Shown piece by piece: positions 17,506 to 28,595 of a DNA stretch of 47,666 nt. Location of the stretch: positions 53,496 to 101,161 of the forward strand of contig JAOZRW010000003.1 of NCBI GenBank assembly GCA_029939995.1. The letters are read 5' to 3'. The notes beneath the pieces were generated by a model. The model saw nothing but the letters and a program-made list of their open reading frames with translations. It was not told the DNA's origin and did no database searches. Each line of letters begins with the position of its first letter. Positions within the stretch are counted from its first letter, which is position 1. The DNA is from Acidimicrobiia bacterium (GTDB lineage: Bacteria > Actinomycetota > Acidimicrobiia > Spongiisociales > UBA5794). The position numbers and the translations under genes were made by a program.

Positions 17506-19686
17506 ATGCCCGACTCCCCGCTCTTCGAAGGTCTCAACCCGTCACAACGCCACGCGGTCGCGGCGACCGAGGGGCCCGTGCTCGTGATAGCCGGAGCGGG
17601 TTCGGGGAAGACACGGGTGTTGACGCACCGCATCGCCCATCTCATCCGCGACCTGGGCGTCTCGCCGTACTCGATCCTGGCGATCACGTTCACCAACAAG
17701 GCGGCGTCGGAGATGCGCGAGCGCGTCGCGGACCTCGTCGGGGGTGTCACCGCCGGGATGTGGGTCTCGACGTTCCACAGCGCATGCGTCCGGATCCTCC
17801 GGCGGGAAGCGCCGCGCCTCGGATACCGATCGTCGTTCTCGATCTACGACGACGCCGATTCGGTGCGACTCGTCACCATGTGCGTCCGGGACCTCGACCT
17901 CGATCCCAAACAGTTCCCTCCGAAGGCCATCCGGGCTTCGATCTCGAACGCGAAGAACGAATTGATCGACTACGAGACGTACGCGCAGAACGGAGAGGGG
18001 TTCTATCACGAGAAGGTCTCGGACGTCTACCGCCTCTACCAGCAACGTCTGGTGGAAGCGTCGGCCGTGGACTTCGACGACATCCTGAACCTGACGGTCG
18101 AGATCTTCCAGGCGTTCCCCGACGTGCTCACCCAGTACCAGCAGCAGTTCCAATACGTGATGGTCGACGAGTACCAGGACACGAACCACGCCCAGTACAT
18201 GCTGGTGAAGATGTTGTCGGGGGCGCACCGGAACGTGTTCGTCGTCGGCGACGCCGATCAGTCGGTGTACGCGTTCCGAGGCGCCGATATGCGCAACATC
18301 CTCGACTTCGAGAAGGACTACGACGATGCGACCGTGATCCTCCTCGAACAGAACTACCGGTCGACCCAGAGCATCCTCGATGCAGCGAACGCGGTGATCT
18401 CGAACAACGAGTCGCACCGGCCGAAGCGTCTCTGGACCGATGAGGGGCCCGGCCGGGAGATCGTCACGTTCGAGGCGAAGGACGAGCAGGACGAAGCCGT
18501 GTTCGTCGCGGATCAGATCCGGGAGCTCGAGCGCGATGGAGTCGCCCTCTCCGACGTGGCGGTGTTCTACCGGACCAACGCCCAGAGCCGTGTCATCGAG
18601 GAGGTGTTCGTCCGCTACGGCGTTCCCTATCAGGTGGTCGGCGGCTTGAAGTACTACGACCGCCGGGAGGTGAAGGACGCGCTCGCCTACCTGCGGGCCG
18701 TCGTCAACCCGGACGATCAGGTCGCGTTGAAACGCATCATCAACGTGCCGAAGCGAGCGATCGGGAACACGAGCGTCGCCCACGTCGACCGGTTTGCCGA
18801 GTCGCTGGGGATCGGGTTCATGGCTGCGCTGAGAAGGATCGACGAGAACCCACGGATCACGTCGCGGGCCCAGCGCTCGATCTCGGAGTTCGTCGAGCTC
18901 ATGGACTTCCTGACCGACAAGGCGGGGGAGGGCCCGGCGGCCGCGATCGATGCGGTCCTCGACGCCACCGGATACCTCGACATGATCCGCTCGGACCGGT
19001 CGATCGAAGCGATGGGGCGGGAGGAGAACCTGAAGGAGCTCGCCTCGGCCGTCGCGGAGTTCGAGGAGCTCGGGCCGGAGTCGATGGGCCCGGACGAATG
19101 GGCGGAGCTCGACGCCATGACGAAACTCGGCCTCTTCCTCGAGTCCATCAGCCTCGTCGCGGACATCGACTCCTACGAGGATCGGGATCAGGTGACGTTG
19201 ATGACGCTTCACAACGCGAAGGGCCTCGAGTTCCCCTCCGTGTTCATCACCGGGATGGAGGAGGGGATCTTCCCCCACTTCCGGTCGCTGGGAAGCCCGA
19301 AGGAACTCGAAGAGGAGCGACGCCTCTGCTACGTGGGGATCACGAGAGCGGAGCAGCGGCTCTTCCTCACCCGGGCATGGAGCCGCAACCTGTGGGGCCA
19401 GTCGCAGTACAACGGGCCGAGCCGATTCCTCGGCGAGATCCCGGACCATCTGAAGGACGGCGTGACGCGGAAGACCACGCCGACCCGGACCGCGGTCCGG
19501 ACACGGCAGGCAACGGGGAGCGGCGTCGAGGTTGCGGTGGGCGACCGGGTCCGCCACAGCGCCTGGGGCGAGGGAACGGTCGTGCAGGTCGTCGGCAGCG
19601 GCGAGGGAGCCGAGGCCGTCGTCGCGTTCGACGACAAGGGCGAGAAGCGCCTTCTGCTCGCGTGGGCTCCGCTGGAGATGGCGTAG
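17506..19686 (+). CDS. pcrA: ATP-dependent DNA helicase PcrA/UvrD
   Basis: A 726-residue superfamily 1A 3'-5' helicase used in repair and displacement of recombinase or RNA polymerase. Walker A GAGSGKT is at 30-36, motif Ia TFTNKAASEM, motif Ib STFHSACVR, Walker B DEYQD at 221-225, motif III GDADQSVYAFRGA, motif IV EQNYRST, motif V TLHNAKGLEFPSVF and motif VI YVGITRAEQRL. The C-terminal region carries the Tudor-like VGDRVRHSAWGEGTV that binds RNA polymerase in PcrA/UvrD. TACACT lies eight bases before the ATG with no Shine-Dalgarno, suggesting a leaderless transcript. Confidence 0.96.
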   Translation: MPDSPLFEGLNPSQRHAVAATEGPVLVIAGAGSGKTRVLTHRIAHLIRDLGVSPYSILAITFTNKAASEMRERVADLVGGVTAGMWVSTFHSACVRILRREAPRLGYRSSFSIYDDADSVRLVTMCVRDLDLDPKQFPPKAIRASISNAKNELIDYETYAQNGEGFYHEKVSDVYRLYQQRLVEASAVDFDDILNLTVEIFQAFPDVLTQYQQQFQYVMVDEYQDTNHAQYMLVKMLSGAHRNVFVVGDADQSVYAFRGADMRNILDFEKDYDDATVILLEQNYRSTQSILDAANAVISNNESHRPKRLWTDEGPGREIVTFEAKDEQDEAVFVADQIRELERDGVALSDVAVFYRTNAQSRVIEEVFVRYGVPYQVVGGLKYYDRREVKDALAYLRAVVNPDDQVALKRIINVPKRAIGNTSVAHVDRFAESLGIGFMAALRRIDENPRITSRAQRSISEFVELMDFLTDKAGEGPAAAIDAVLDATGYLDMIRSDRSIEAMGREENLKELASAVAEFEELGPESMGPDEWAELDAMTKLGLFLESISLVADIDSYEDRDQVTLMTLHNAKGLEFPSVFITGMEEGIFPHFRSLGSPKELEEERRLCYVGITRAEQRLFLTRAWSRNLWGQSQYNGPSRFLGEIPDHLKDGVTRKTTPTRTAVRTRQATGSGVEVAVGDRVRHSAWGEGTVVQVVGSGEGAEAVVAFDDKGEKRLLLAWAPLEMA

Positions 19687-19768
19687 CGCGTTTCATCACC
19701 GAACAGGCGATCGACTCTGGTCGACGTCCGTCTCGTGTGCGACGCTGTGCTCCAATAGGAGGGAACTC

Positions 19769-21082
19769 ATGCGTCGTTTGATGGTGTTCTTCGTGCTTGG
19801 TGTGCTGGTGGCCGCGTGCAACGGGTCGGCCGAAGAATCGACCACGTCGATGGACCTCGGCTCGACGCCGGCGGCGTCATCGTCGACACCGACGACGGTC
19901 GCCTCGACGATCACGACGGTAGCTCCCTCGTCCACGACGACCGCTGCGACCACCACGACGGAGGCGACGACGACGACCGCCCCGACGACCACGACGACCG
20001 TGGTCAGGACCGTGACCGAGGACCCGAACCTGCCCTCCGCCCAGCCGGGGCACCTCGTCGACTGGGATGCGGTGGGGCCGGGGTGGACGCTCGTCCTCTA
20101 CGACGCCACCGATCTCGTCACCGCAACGACGAAACCGACCGTCCTGTATCTCGTCGACCCTGCAGGGGCGCGCTACGAGGTGGCGTCCTGGCCGTCCGGA
20201 CCGTACGAGATCGCGGACTGGGCGGGGACCGGAGACGCGGCACTCGTCCTGAACGGCGCCGGCGCGGCGATCGTCGACCTGCGCACCGGTCTCGAGACGG
20301 CGACCGTCACGTTGCCCTCGGATTGGTACGGGCTTCCGGTGTCGTTCACCGCACCGACCGGGAAGAACATCGTGGTTCTCACCGGCGACGGAACGACGCA
20401 GCGCGTCGAGCGACGAAACCGTGCAGGGAGCGTGCTGGCCGTGCTCGCCGAACAGCCGGAACCGGTCGATGTATTCGACGGCCTCGCATGGCTCTACGGG
20501 TACGACGGCACGTTCGCACTCGTCCGGCACAGCGGGGGCATCGAGTACGTGCAGAACGACGGGACGTTCGTTCGCGACGTCTGGACCCCTATGGCGCACC
20601 GATGCACGCCGAAGCGTTGGTGGACGGCCGACTCGTTCGTGGCGGCCTGCATCGGCGAAGGGCCCGCGTTCCCGCACGACTACTACAGCCGGGTGTGGAT
20701 CCTCAAGACCGACGGCACCGCCGGCAGCCCGTTGAACGAGATCCCGCCCGGCCCGATCCCCGTCGTCGATTTCGGACTCGTCGATGCATGGGACACGCCG
20801 GCGCACACGTTCGGTCAGTGGGTCGGCGACTGTGGCTCTGCTCAGATCGAGGAGATCGCTCCCGACGGGTCGTTCACGCCCGTCGGATCCGGTGGGCAGC
20901 GCAGACTGATCTCGATCGACGGGGACCGGATGGTGGTGCTCGAATCCAACGCCTGCGACGGGTCGGACGCCAGGTTGATCGCAACCGATCTCAGCGGCGG
21001 CGTGACCTCCGAGCTGGTACCCCGGATCGGAGACGCCTGGGGCGTCCGGGACGCGGCGACCCTCACCGCCGTCTACCCGTAG
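19769..21082 (+). CDS. Secreted lipoprotein of unknown function with Thr-rich linker
   Basis: A 437-residue protein. A signal peptide ends in the lipobox LVAAC with C17 as the lipidated residue. A Thr/Ser/Ala-rich linker (about 25-80) separates the anchor from the folded domain, typical of actinobacterial surface lipoproteins. The domain has repeated short beta-like segments (IADWAGTGDAALVL, VVVLTGDGTTQ, RLISIDGDRMVVLE), suggesting a beta-propeller, and several cysteines that could form disulfides. I do not recognise a family. TAGGAGGGAA precedes the ATG with good spacing. Confidence 0.8.
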   Translation: MRRLMVFFVLGVLVAACNGSAEESTTSMDLGSTPAASSSTPTTVASTITTVAPSSTTTAATTTTEATTTTAPTTTTTVVRTVTEDPNLPSAQPGHLVDWDAVGPGWTLVLYDATDLVTATTKPTVLYLVDPAGARYEVASWPSGPYEIADWAGTGDAALVLNGAGAAIVDLRTGLETATVTLPSDWYGLPVSFTAPTGKNIVVLTGDGTTQRVERRNRAGSVLAVLAEQPEPVDVFDGLAWLYGYDGTFALVRHSGGIEYVQNDGTFVRDVWTPMAHRCTPKRWWTADSFVAACIGEGPAFPHDYYSRVWILKTDGTAGSPLNEIPPGPIPVVDFGLVDAWDTPAHTFGQWVGDCGSAQIEEIAPDGSFTPVGSGGQRRLISIDGDRMVVLESNACDGSDARLIATDLSGGVTSELVPRIGDAWGVRDAATLTAVYP

Positions 21083-21225
21083 GCCGCAGCCGGGGAGCAC
21101 GGGCTACGTCGGCCGGGTTCGCACCGTCACACGACGGCGGTGGAGCGAACATGACGACCATTGAGAACGGCTCGAAGCTCGAAGCGCTTCGACCGAAACG
21201 GCACTCATCGTCGTAGCATGCGCCC

Positions 21226-22662
21226 GTGCGCAACGACTTACCCGTTCTCATCCAGGGGGGCATGGGCGCCGGCGTGTCCGACTGGCGGCTCGCTCGGGCC
21301 GTCGCCGAAGCCGGACATCTCGGTGTCGTCTCCGGCACCGGACTCGACGGGATCTTCGTCCGGCGCCTCCAGGATGGTGACCCCGGCGGCCACATGCGGC
21401 GCGCCCTCGCGGCGTTCCCGATCCCCGGCGTGGCGGAGCGGATCGTCGACGAGTACTTCATCGAGGGAGGGAAAGAGCCCGGCGCCCGCTACCGATCGAA
21501 GCCCATGCCGAGCGTCGAGCTCTCCAGGAAGCTGCTCGATCTGCTCGTCGCCTCCAACTTCGTCGAGGTGTATCTCGCGAAGGAGGGCCACGACGGGATC
21601 GTCGGCGTCAACTTCCTGGAGAAGATCCAGACCCCCCATCTGCCGTCCATCTACGGGTCGATGCTGGCGGGCGTCGACTACGTGATCATGGGGGCGGGGA
21701 TCCCCATGGCGATCCCCGGTGTGCTCGACCGCTTGAGCGAGGGGCTCCCCGTGGAGTACCGGCTGGATGTGAAGGGCGCGGAGCGTGGAGAGACCTTCTC
21801 GATGCGGTTCGATCCGGTCGCGTTCGGCGACGGTGTGCTCCCCGACGCTCCGAGACCTCTCTTCCTCGCCATCGTCTCGTCGCACGTCCTCGCCACGGCG
21901 TTGATCCGCAAGGCCAGCGGCCGTGTCGACGGGTTCATCATCGAGTACCCGACGGCCGGGGGACACAATGCCCCGCCGAGAGGCAAACTGCAGTTGAGCG
22001 AAGCCGGCGAGCCGATTTACGGCGATCGAGACATCCCCGATCTCGAGGTGTTCCGGAAGCTCGAACGTCCCTTCTGGCTTGCCGGCGGGTACGGCGAGCC
22101 GGAGCAGATCACCCGGGCGCTGGAATCGGGGGCTGCGGGCGTGCAAGTCGGGACCGCGTTCGCCTACTGCGAAGAATCCGGGTTCACCGAAGACACCAAA
22201 CGTGAGGTCATCGCCCTCAGCCGGGCCGGCAAGGCGAGGATCTTCACCGACCCGGTCGCGTCGCCGACCGGCTTCCCCTTCAAGGTCGTCGAGCTCGACG
22301 ACAGCCTCTCCAACCCGGCGGTGTACGAGCAGCGGCCCCGCATCTGCGACCTCGGGTACCTCCGGGCCGCGTACCGGCGCGACGACGGGACCGTCGGATG
22401 GCGCTGCCCATCGGAGCCCGTCGACGACTACGTGCGCAAAGGCGGGGACGAGGCCGACACGGTGGGAAGGAAGTGTCTCTGCAACGCCCTCATCGCGAAC
22501 ATCGGCCATCCGCAGGTGCAACGCAACGGGTACGTCGAGGGCACGCTCATCACGTCGGGTGACGACGTCGCAGACGTAGCCCGGTTCCTCCCCGAGGGGC
22601 AGACGACGTACCGGGCCATCGACGTGATCGACTACCTCCTCCCAGACGCCCGGCACAGGTAA
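21226..22662 (+). CDS. Nitronate monooxygenase-like FMN enzyme with C-terminal cysteine motif
   Basis: A 478-residue TIM-barrel flavoprotein of the 2-nitropropane dioxygenase/NMO family: QGGMGAGVS at the N-terminus, [22 protein letters not shown], and the phosphate-binding WLAGGYG...[17 protein letters not shown]. It is about 120 residues longer than typical NMO (near 350). The extra C-terminal part carries C374, C394, C417 and C419 ([20 protein letters not shown]), a spacing that could bind a metal or Fe-S cluster. Substrate unknown. TAGCAT lies six bases before the GTG start, suggesting a leaderless mRNA. Confidence 0.82.
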   Translation: MRNDLPVLIQGGMGAGVSDWRLARAVAEAGHLGVVSGTGLDGIFVRRLQDGDPGGHMRRALAAFPIPGVAERIVDEYFIEGGKEPGARYRSKPMPSVELSRKLLDLLVASNFVEVYLAKEGHDGIVGVNFLEKIQTPHLPSIYGSMLAGVDYVIMGAGIPMAIPGVLDRLSEGLPVEYRLDVKGAERGETFSMRFDPVAFGDGVLPDAPRPLFLAIVSSHVLATALIRKASGRVDGFIIEYPTAGGHNAPPRGKLQLSEAGEPIYGDRDIPDLEVFRKLERPFWLAGGYGEPEQITRALESGAAGVQVGTAFAYCEESGFTEDTKREVIALSRAGKARIFTDPVASPTGFPFKVVELDDSLSNPAVYEQRPRICDLGYLRAAYRRDDGTVGWRCPSEPVDDYVRKGGDEADTVGRKCLCNALIANIGHPQVQRNGYVEGTLITSGDDVADVARFLPEGQTTYRAIDVIDYLLPDARHR

Positions 22663-22729
22663 CCGTTTCCCGGAGTGGCCCAAGAACGGGTGGATCGGGT
22701 GTGTGCGGTGGGCGCTAGCCTTCCGGGTC

Positions 22730-23122
22730 ATGCCTCCACGCATCCTGATCGCCAAGCCGGGCCTCGACGGCCACGATCGCGGGGCGAAGGTCGTGGCCCG
22801 TGCACTGCGCGACGCCGGCTGCGAGGTCATCTACACGGGTCTCCACCAGACCCCCGACCAGATCGCCCAGGCGGCCATCGACGAGGACGTCGACGGCGTA
22901 GGACTCTCCACGCTCTCCGGAGCCCACATGACGCTGTTCCCACGCGTCGTCGAGGCGCTGCGTGAACGCGGAGCGGGGGACATCGTCGTGTTCGGCGGCG
23001 GCATCATCCCGGACGAGGACATCCCCGCCCTCCACGAGGCCGGGATCAGCGCCGTGTTCACCCCGGGGGCCCAGCTCGAAGACATCGAGGCATGGGTCGA
23101 AGATCACCTGTCAGGTCGTTGA
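22730..23122 (+). CDS. Stand-alone B12-binding subunit of a methylmalonyl-CoA-type mutase
   Basis: A 130-residue Rossmann-like domain equal to the C-terminal cobalamin-binding region of methylmalonyl-CoA mutase. The signature D13-x-H15-x-x-G18 ([10 protein letters not shown]) supplies the lower axial His; LSTLSGAHM and VFGGGIIP complete the cofactor pocket. As a separate small subunit it needs a large catalytic subunit encoded elsewhere; none is in the window. It ends 30 bases before sucC, linking succinyl-CoA production from propionyl-CoA with succinyl-CoA synthetase. TAGCCT sits eight bases before the ATG. Confidence 0.9.
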   Translation: MPPRILIAKPGLDGHDRGAKVVARALRDAGCEVIYTGLHQTPDQIAQAAIDEDVDGVGLSTLSGAHMTLFPRVVEALRERGAGDIVVFGGGIIPDEDIPALHEAGISAVFTPGAQLEDIEAWVEDHLSGR

Positions 23123-23152
23123 AACGAAACCGATGAACGGAGGAGGATCCTC

Positions 23153-24372
23153 TTGAAGATCCACGAGTACCAGGCGAAAGCCCTCATGGCCGACCGCGGC
23201 ATCGCGGTCCCCAAGGGTCGCGTCGCCATGACGGTGGACGAAGCGGTCGCGGCCGTGCGTCCACTCATCGAGGACAGCGGGAACCCCGTCGTCGTCGTGA
23301 AATCGCAGATCCACGCCGGCGGGCGTGGGAAGGGCCGCTTCAAAGAGCATCCCGACGTGGGCGGCGTCAACGTCGTCACGGACGGGATCTCCGGCGGCAT
23401 CGAAGCGGCGGAAGAACGCGTTCGCGACCTCGCCACGAAGATGCTCGGATCGACGCTCGTCACGATCCAGACCGGTGAAGAGGGCAAGCAGGTCAACCGG
23501 CTCTACATCGAGCAGGGCATCGACATCGCCACCGAGCTCTACCTCTCCGTTCTCCTCGACCGTGCCACGTCGCGCAACATCGTGATGGCATCGACCGAGG
23601 GCGGCACCGAGATCGAGGTCGTCGCGGCCGAGACGCCGGAGAAGATCCTGAAGGTCGAGATCGATCCGGCGTTCGGGCTTCTGCCGTTCCAGGCACGGCG
23701 GATCGCCTACGACCTCGGGTTCGAGGGAGCGGCGTTCAAGAACGGGGTCAAGTTCCTCGACGCCCTTACGAGAGCGGCCGTCGAGCTCGACACCGACCTC
23801 GTCGAGATCAACCCGCTCGTCATCACGACCGACGGTGACGTGATGGCGCTCGACGGGAAGATGGCCTTCGACGCGAACGCCCTCTTCCGCCACCCCGACG
23901 TCGCCGCGCTGCGGGACGTCACCGAAGAGGATGCGGCGGAGCTCGAGGCGAAGGAGTTCGATCTGTCGTTCATCAAGCTCGACGGCGAGATCGGGTGCAT
24001 GGTGAACGGCGCCGGCCTCGCCATGGCGACGATGGACATCATCAAGACCGTCGGCGGGGAGCCCGCCAACTTCCTCGACGTCGGGGGAGGCGCCGAGAAG
24101 GAGCAGATCGCCGCCGCGTTCAAGATCATCACGAAGGACCCGAACGTCAAGGGGATCTTCGTGAACATCTTCGGCGGCATCATGCGATGCGACATCATCG
24201 CGGAGGGCGTCATCGCCGCCGTCGAAGAGGTCGGCCTCTCGGTTCCGCTCGTCGTTCGGCTCGAAGGAACGAACGTCGAGCTCGGCAAACAGCTGCTCGA
24301 CGAGTCGGGCCTCGACCTCGTCAGTGCCACCGACATGAAAGACGGCGCCCAGAAGATCTTGGAGTTGACGCG

Positions 24373-24376
<4 letters not shown>
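23153..24376 (+). CDS. sucC: Succinyl-CoA synthetase beta subunit
   Basis: A 407-residue ATP-grasp protein, beginning with the conserved [16 protein letters not shown]. It has [12 protein letters not shown] for nucleotide binding, [22 protein letters not shown], and the subunit-interface/phosphate region [18 protein letters not shown]. It forms the alpha2beta2 or alphabeta enzyme with SucD. The start codon is an unusual TTG, fixed by GGAGGAGG six bases upstream and by the conserved N-terminus. It overlaps sucD by four bases (ATGA). Confidence 0.97.
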
Positions 24377-25345
<969 letters not shown>

Positions 25346-25346
25346 C

Positions 25347-25375
25347 AGGCCCGGGCGCGATGTCCGGGCCTTTCT
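25347..25375 (+). terminator. Intrinsic terminator of sucCD
   Basis: AGGCCCGG pairs perfectly with CCGGGCCT around a nine-base loop, followed by TTCT. It closes the B12 subunit-sucC-sucD unit and separates it from the racemase gene 27 bases downstream. Confidence 0.8.
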
Positions 25376-25401
25376 ACTCTCTACTCCCTACTCTTCGCCC
25401 T

Positions 25402-26091
25402 ATGAAAACCATTGGAATTCTCGGCGGCATGTCGTCGGAGTCGTCGATCGAGTACGAGCGGATCATCAACAAGGCGGTTCGTGAGCGGCTCGGAGGGGTC
25501 CATTCGGCCGATCTCCTGATCCGTTCGTACGACTTCGCGGAGATCGAATCGCTGCAGGAGGCGGGGAACTGGGACGCGGCCGGCCAACTCCTCGCCGGCG
25601 ACGCCGCCCGGCTCGAAGAGGCCGGCGCCGACGTGATCGTGCTCGCGACGAACACGATGCACAAGGTGGCCCGGCAGATCGAGGACGCGATCAGGATCCC
25701 GTTCCTGCACATCGCCGACGCCACGGCGGACGCCGTGAAGGCGGAAGGAATCGAGGCGATCGCCTTGCTCGGGACCCGGTACACGATGGAGCAGGACTTC
25801 TACCGGGGGCGGCTCACGGCGCACGGCCTCGAGGTGATCGTCCCCGGAGCGGGGGATCGGACGTTCATCAACGACGTGATCTTCAACGAGCTCGTCCAGG
25901 GCCGCATCGTCGAGGAATCCAAGCAGCGCTACCTGCAGATCATCGAGCGACTGCACGAGCGGGGCGCCGAAGGGGTGATCGCCGGGTGCACCGAGATCGA
26001 ACTGCTCGTCACTCCCGACGACGTGGATCTTCCGTACTTCCCGACGGCCCGCATCCACGCGTTGGCCGCTGTCGAGTTCGCGTTGGAGTAG
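25402..26091 (+). CDS. Aspartate/glutamate racemase-family protein (YgeA-like)
   Basis: A 229-residue protein of the Asp/Glu/hydantoin racemase fold, starting KTIGILGGMSSESS. The usual first catalytic Cys is Thr (T83 in LATNTMHK) and the second is present (C196 in AGCTEIELL). This Thr/Cys pairing is the one found in E. coli YgeA, a broad-specificity amino-acid racemase. D-amino acid production is therefore likely, with specificity unknown. The ATG follows the sucCD terminator closely; no strong ribosome-binding site is visible. Confidence 0.88.
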   Translation: MKTIGILGGMSSESSIEYERIINKAVRERLGGVHSADLLIRSYDFAEIESLQEAGNWDAAGQLLAGDAARLEEAGADVIVLATNTMHKVARQIEDAIRIPFLHIADATADAVKAEGIEAIALLGTRYTMEQDFYRGRLTAHGLEVIVPGAGDRTFINDVIFNELVQGRIVEESKQRYLQIIERLHERGAEGVIAGCTEIELLVTPDDVDLPYFPTARIHALAAVEFALE

Positions 26092-26186
26092 CAGCCGGCG
26101 GTCGGAGGTATGAGGCATCGATCCGCCTGCCGGGAGAAGATCGCGTTGACTGTCGACTCCGGCGCTACCCCTACCATGCCGGACCG

Positions 26187-27704
26187 ATGAACCGCATCCC
26201 CGTCCGCCGCGCGCTGATCTCCGTCTCGGACAAGACGGGTCTGGCCGAGCTGGGGCACCGTCTCCACGCAGCCGGGGTCGAGATCGTATCGTCGGGGGGA
26301 ACGGCGGGTGCTCTCCGGGACGCCGGCGTTCCCGTGAGGCCGATCACGGACGTCACCGGGTCGCCCGAGATGCTCGGCGGTCGGGTGAAGACTCTCCACC
26401 CCACGGTTCACGGCGGGATCCTCGCCGACCTCGGCAACGGAGAGCACGTGGCCGATCTCGAAACACGCCGGATCGAACCCATCCAACTCGTGGTCGTGAA
26501 CCTATATCCGTTCGAAGCGACGGTGGCCGGCGACGCCACGCCGGCCGAGGCGATCGAGCAGATCGACATCGGTGGCCCGGCGATGATCCGTGCCGCGGCG
26601 AAGAACCATGCATGGGTCGCGGTCGTCGTGTCACCCGATCGGTACGACGAGGTCGCATCCGCGGTAGAGGCGGGCGGGACGACGGGGGATCTGCGAGCCG
26701 ATCTCGCGAGAGAAGCGTTCTTTCTCACCGCCGCCTACGACGCTGCGATCGTCAACTGGTTCGAGCGGGACGGTGCGGACCGTCTCGTGCTCCCGATGGA
26801 GAAGGTGTCGGGGCTGCGCTACGGCGAGAACCCGCATCAGCCGGCCGCCGTCTACACGAGCGTCGGAGGTGAAGGCTGGTGGCTGCGCGCCGAGCAGGTG
26901 CAGGGCAAGGAGATGTCGTTCAACAACTACGCCGACGCCGAGGCCGCATGGAGGCTCGTCGACGACCTCCCCCCGGGATCGGCCGTGATCCTCAAGCACA
27001 TGAACGCCTGCGGAGCGGCGACCGGGGATTCCGCTGCGGAGGCATTCGGCAAGGCCTGGGAGTGTGATCCACTCTCAGCGTTCGGAGGCGTCGTCGGGCT
27101 CAATCAACCCCTGGACGGCGACACCGCCGCGGTGGTCGCCCCACGATTCGTGGAAGTGGTCGTCGCGCCGGCGATCACCGACGAAGCACGAGAACTCCTC
27201 GGCCGGAAGAAGAACCTCCGGATCCTCGTCGCTCCTCCACCATCCGACGACGACCTCGACGTCCGCGGCATCGACGGGGGACTCCTCGTTCAGAAACGCG
27301 ACGCCGTCGCCGCCGCTCCCGACGAGTGGGACGCACAGGGGCGTGCACCGACGCCGGCGGAGATCGACGACCTCGCGCTCGCGTGGGTCGTGGCCGCCCA
27401 CGCGAAGTCCAACGCCATCGTCCTGGTTCGCGACGGCGCAGCGATCGGCATCGGAGCGGGGGACCAGTCCCGTGTGGGAGCGGCCGAACGAGCACTGGCG
27501 AAAGCGGGCGACCGTGCGGCGGGTAGCGTGTGCGCCTCGGACGGGTTCTTCCCGTTCCGGGACGGCATCGACGTGCTGGCGGCTGCGGGTGTCACCGCGG
27601 TCGTGGAACCGGGCGGTTCGGTTCGGGACGACGAGGTGGTCGATGCGGCGGCGGAGGCCGGCATGGCGATCATGTTCACACACAGGAGGCATTTCAGACA
27701 TTGA
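26187..27704 (+). CDS. purH: Bifunctional AICAR transformylase / IMP cyclohydrolase
   Basis: A 505-residue enzyme for the last two steps of IMP synthesis. The cyclohydrolase domain (about 1-195) shows ALISVSDKTGLAEL, SSGGTAGALRDAG, GGRVKTLHPTVHGGIL and NLYPFEATV. The transformylase domain shows RYGENPHQPAAVY, LKHMNACGAA with the catalytic Lys-His, DPLSAFGGVV, HAKSNAIVL and SDGFFPFRDGID. It ends in the standard RRHFRH. The start lies nine bases after TACCAT with no clear Shine-Dalgarno. It overlaps folD, so purine synthesis and the formyl-folate supply are coupled. Confidence 0.97.
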   Translation: MNRIPVRRALISVSDKTGLAELGHRLHAAGVEIVSSGGTAGALRDAGVPVRPITDVTGSPEMLGGRVKTLHPTVHGGILADLGNGEHVADLETRRIEPIQLVVVNLYPFEATVAGDATPAEAIEQIDIGGPAMIRAAAKNHAWVAVVVSPDRYDEVASAVEAGGTTGDLRADLAREAFFLTAAYDAAIVNWFERDGADRLVLPMEKVSGLRYGENPHQPAAVYTSVGGEGWWLRAEQVQGKEMSFNNYADAEAAWRLVDDLPPGSAVILKHMNACGAATGDSAAEAFGKAWECDPLSAFGGVVGLNQPLDGDTAAVVAPRFVEVVVAPAITDEARELLGRKKNLRILVAPPPSDDDLDVRGIDGGLLVQKRDAVAAAPDEWDAQGRAPTPAEIDDLALAWVVAAHAKSNAIVLVRDGAAIGIGAGDQSRVGAAERALAKAGDRAAGSVCASDGFFPFRDGIDVLAAAGVTAVVEPGGSVRDDEVVDAAAEAGMAIMFTHRRHFRH

Positions 27705-28555
27705 GCGCACGCATTCTCTCCGGTAAGGAGGTCGCCGCGGTCGTTCGCTCCGAGGTCGCGGAGCGGGTCGCCGCCCTGGGGGACCGGGGGCACACCGTCG
27801 GTCTCGCCACGGTGCTCGTCGGCGACGACCCGGCGTCGAAGATCTACGTAGCGAGCAAACACCGGGCCGCCACGGCGGCCGGGATGCAGTCGTACGATCG
27901 GCACCTCCCCGAAAGCGCCTCCCAAGACGAGGTCGAGGCGCTCGTATCCGAACTCAACGCCGACGAACGTGTCGACGGCATGATCGTCCAGCTCCCCCTG
28001 CCGGACGGTCTCGACGGGGAGCGGGCGGTCGAGCGGGTCGACCCTCGCAAGGATGCCGACGGGCTCCACCCGTTCAATCTGGGGCGCCTCCTCCTGTCGC
28101 GTCCGGGGCCGCTTCCGGCGACGCCGGCCGGGATCATGAGGATCCTCGAGTACTACGGGATCGAGACGGCGGGCAAGCTGGCGGTGATCGCCGGCAGGTC
28201 GTTCCTGGTGGGACGACCCATGGCGGTGATGCTCGGGGCGAAGGGCGTCGACGCAACCGTCACACAGGCTCACTCGCGAACACCGGACCTGGCCGGGGTG
28301 TGTCGCGAAGCCGATATCCTGGTGACCGCCGTCGGTCGATCGAAGATGTTCGATGAACGCTTCGTGAAGCCGGGTGCGACGGTCATCGACGTCGGTATCA
28401 ACCGGACCGACGACGGACTCGTCGGCGACGTCGACTTCGACGCCGTCGTCGACGTCGCCGGAGCGATAACGCCGGTCCCCGGCGGAGTGGGTCCGATGAC
28501 GATCGCCACACTGATGGCGAACACGGTCGCGCTGGCCGAGGCAAAGAACAACTGA
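27701..28555 (+). CDS. folD: Methylenetetrahydrofolate dehydrogenase / cyclohydrolase
   Basis: A 284-residue bifunctional enzyme making 10-formyl-THF for purine synthesis. Markers: VLVGDDPASKIYVASKHRAA with catalytic Tyr and Lys, QLPLPDGLD, PRKDADGLHPFNLG, TPAGIMRILEYYGI, the NADP site GRSFLVGRPMAVML, and PVPGGVGPMTIATLM. I choose the TTG at 27701, which overlaps the purH stop (TTGA) and sits eleven bases after AGGAGG; no ATG fits the conserved N-terminus (SARILSGKEVA). Translational coupling to purH is likely. Confidence 0.95.
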   Translation: MSARILSGKEVAAVVRSEVAERVAALGDRGHTVGLATVLVGDDPASKIYVASKHRAATAAGMQSYDRHLPESASQDEVEALVSELNADERVDGMIVQLPLPDGLDGERAVERVDPRKDADGLHPFNLGRLLLSRPGPLPATPAGIMRILEYYGIETAGKLAVIAGRSFLVGRPMAVMLGAKGVDATVTQAHSRTPDLAGVCREADILVTAVGRSKMFDERFVKPGATVIDVGINRTDDGLVGDVDFDAVVDVAGAITPVPGGVGPMTIATLMANTVALAEAKNN

Positions 28556-28595
28556 TACAGGTGGAAGAGCCGCCGACGGAAAGGTGTGAATACAC

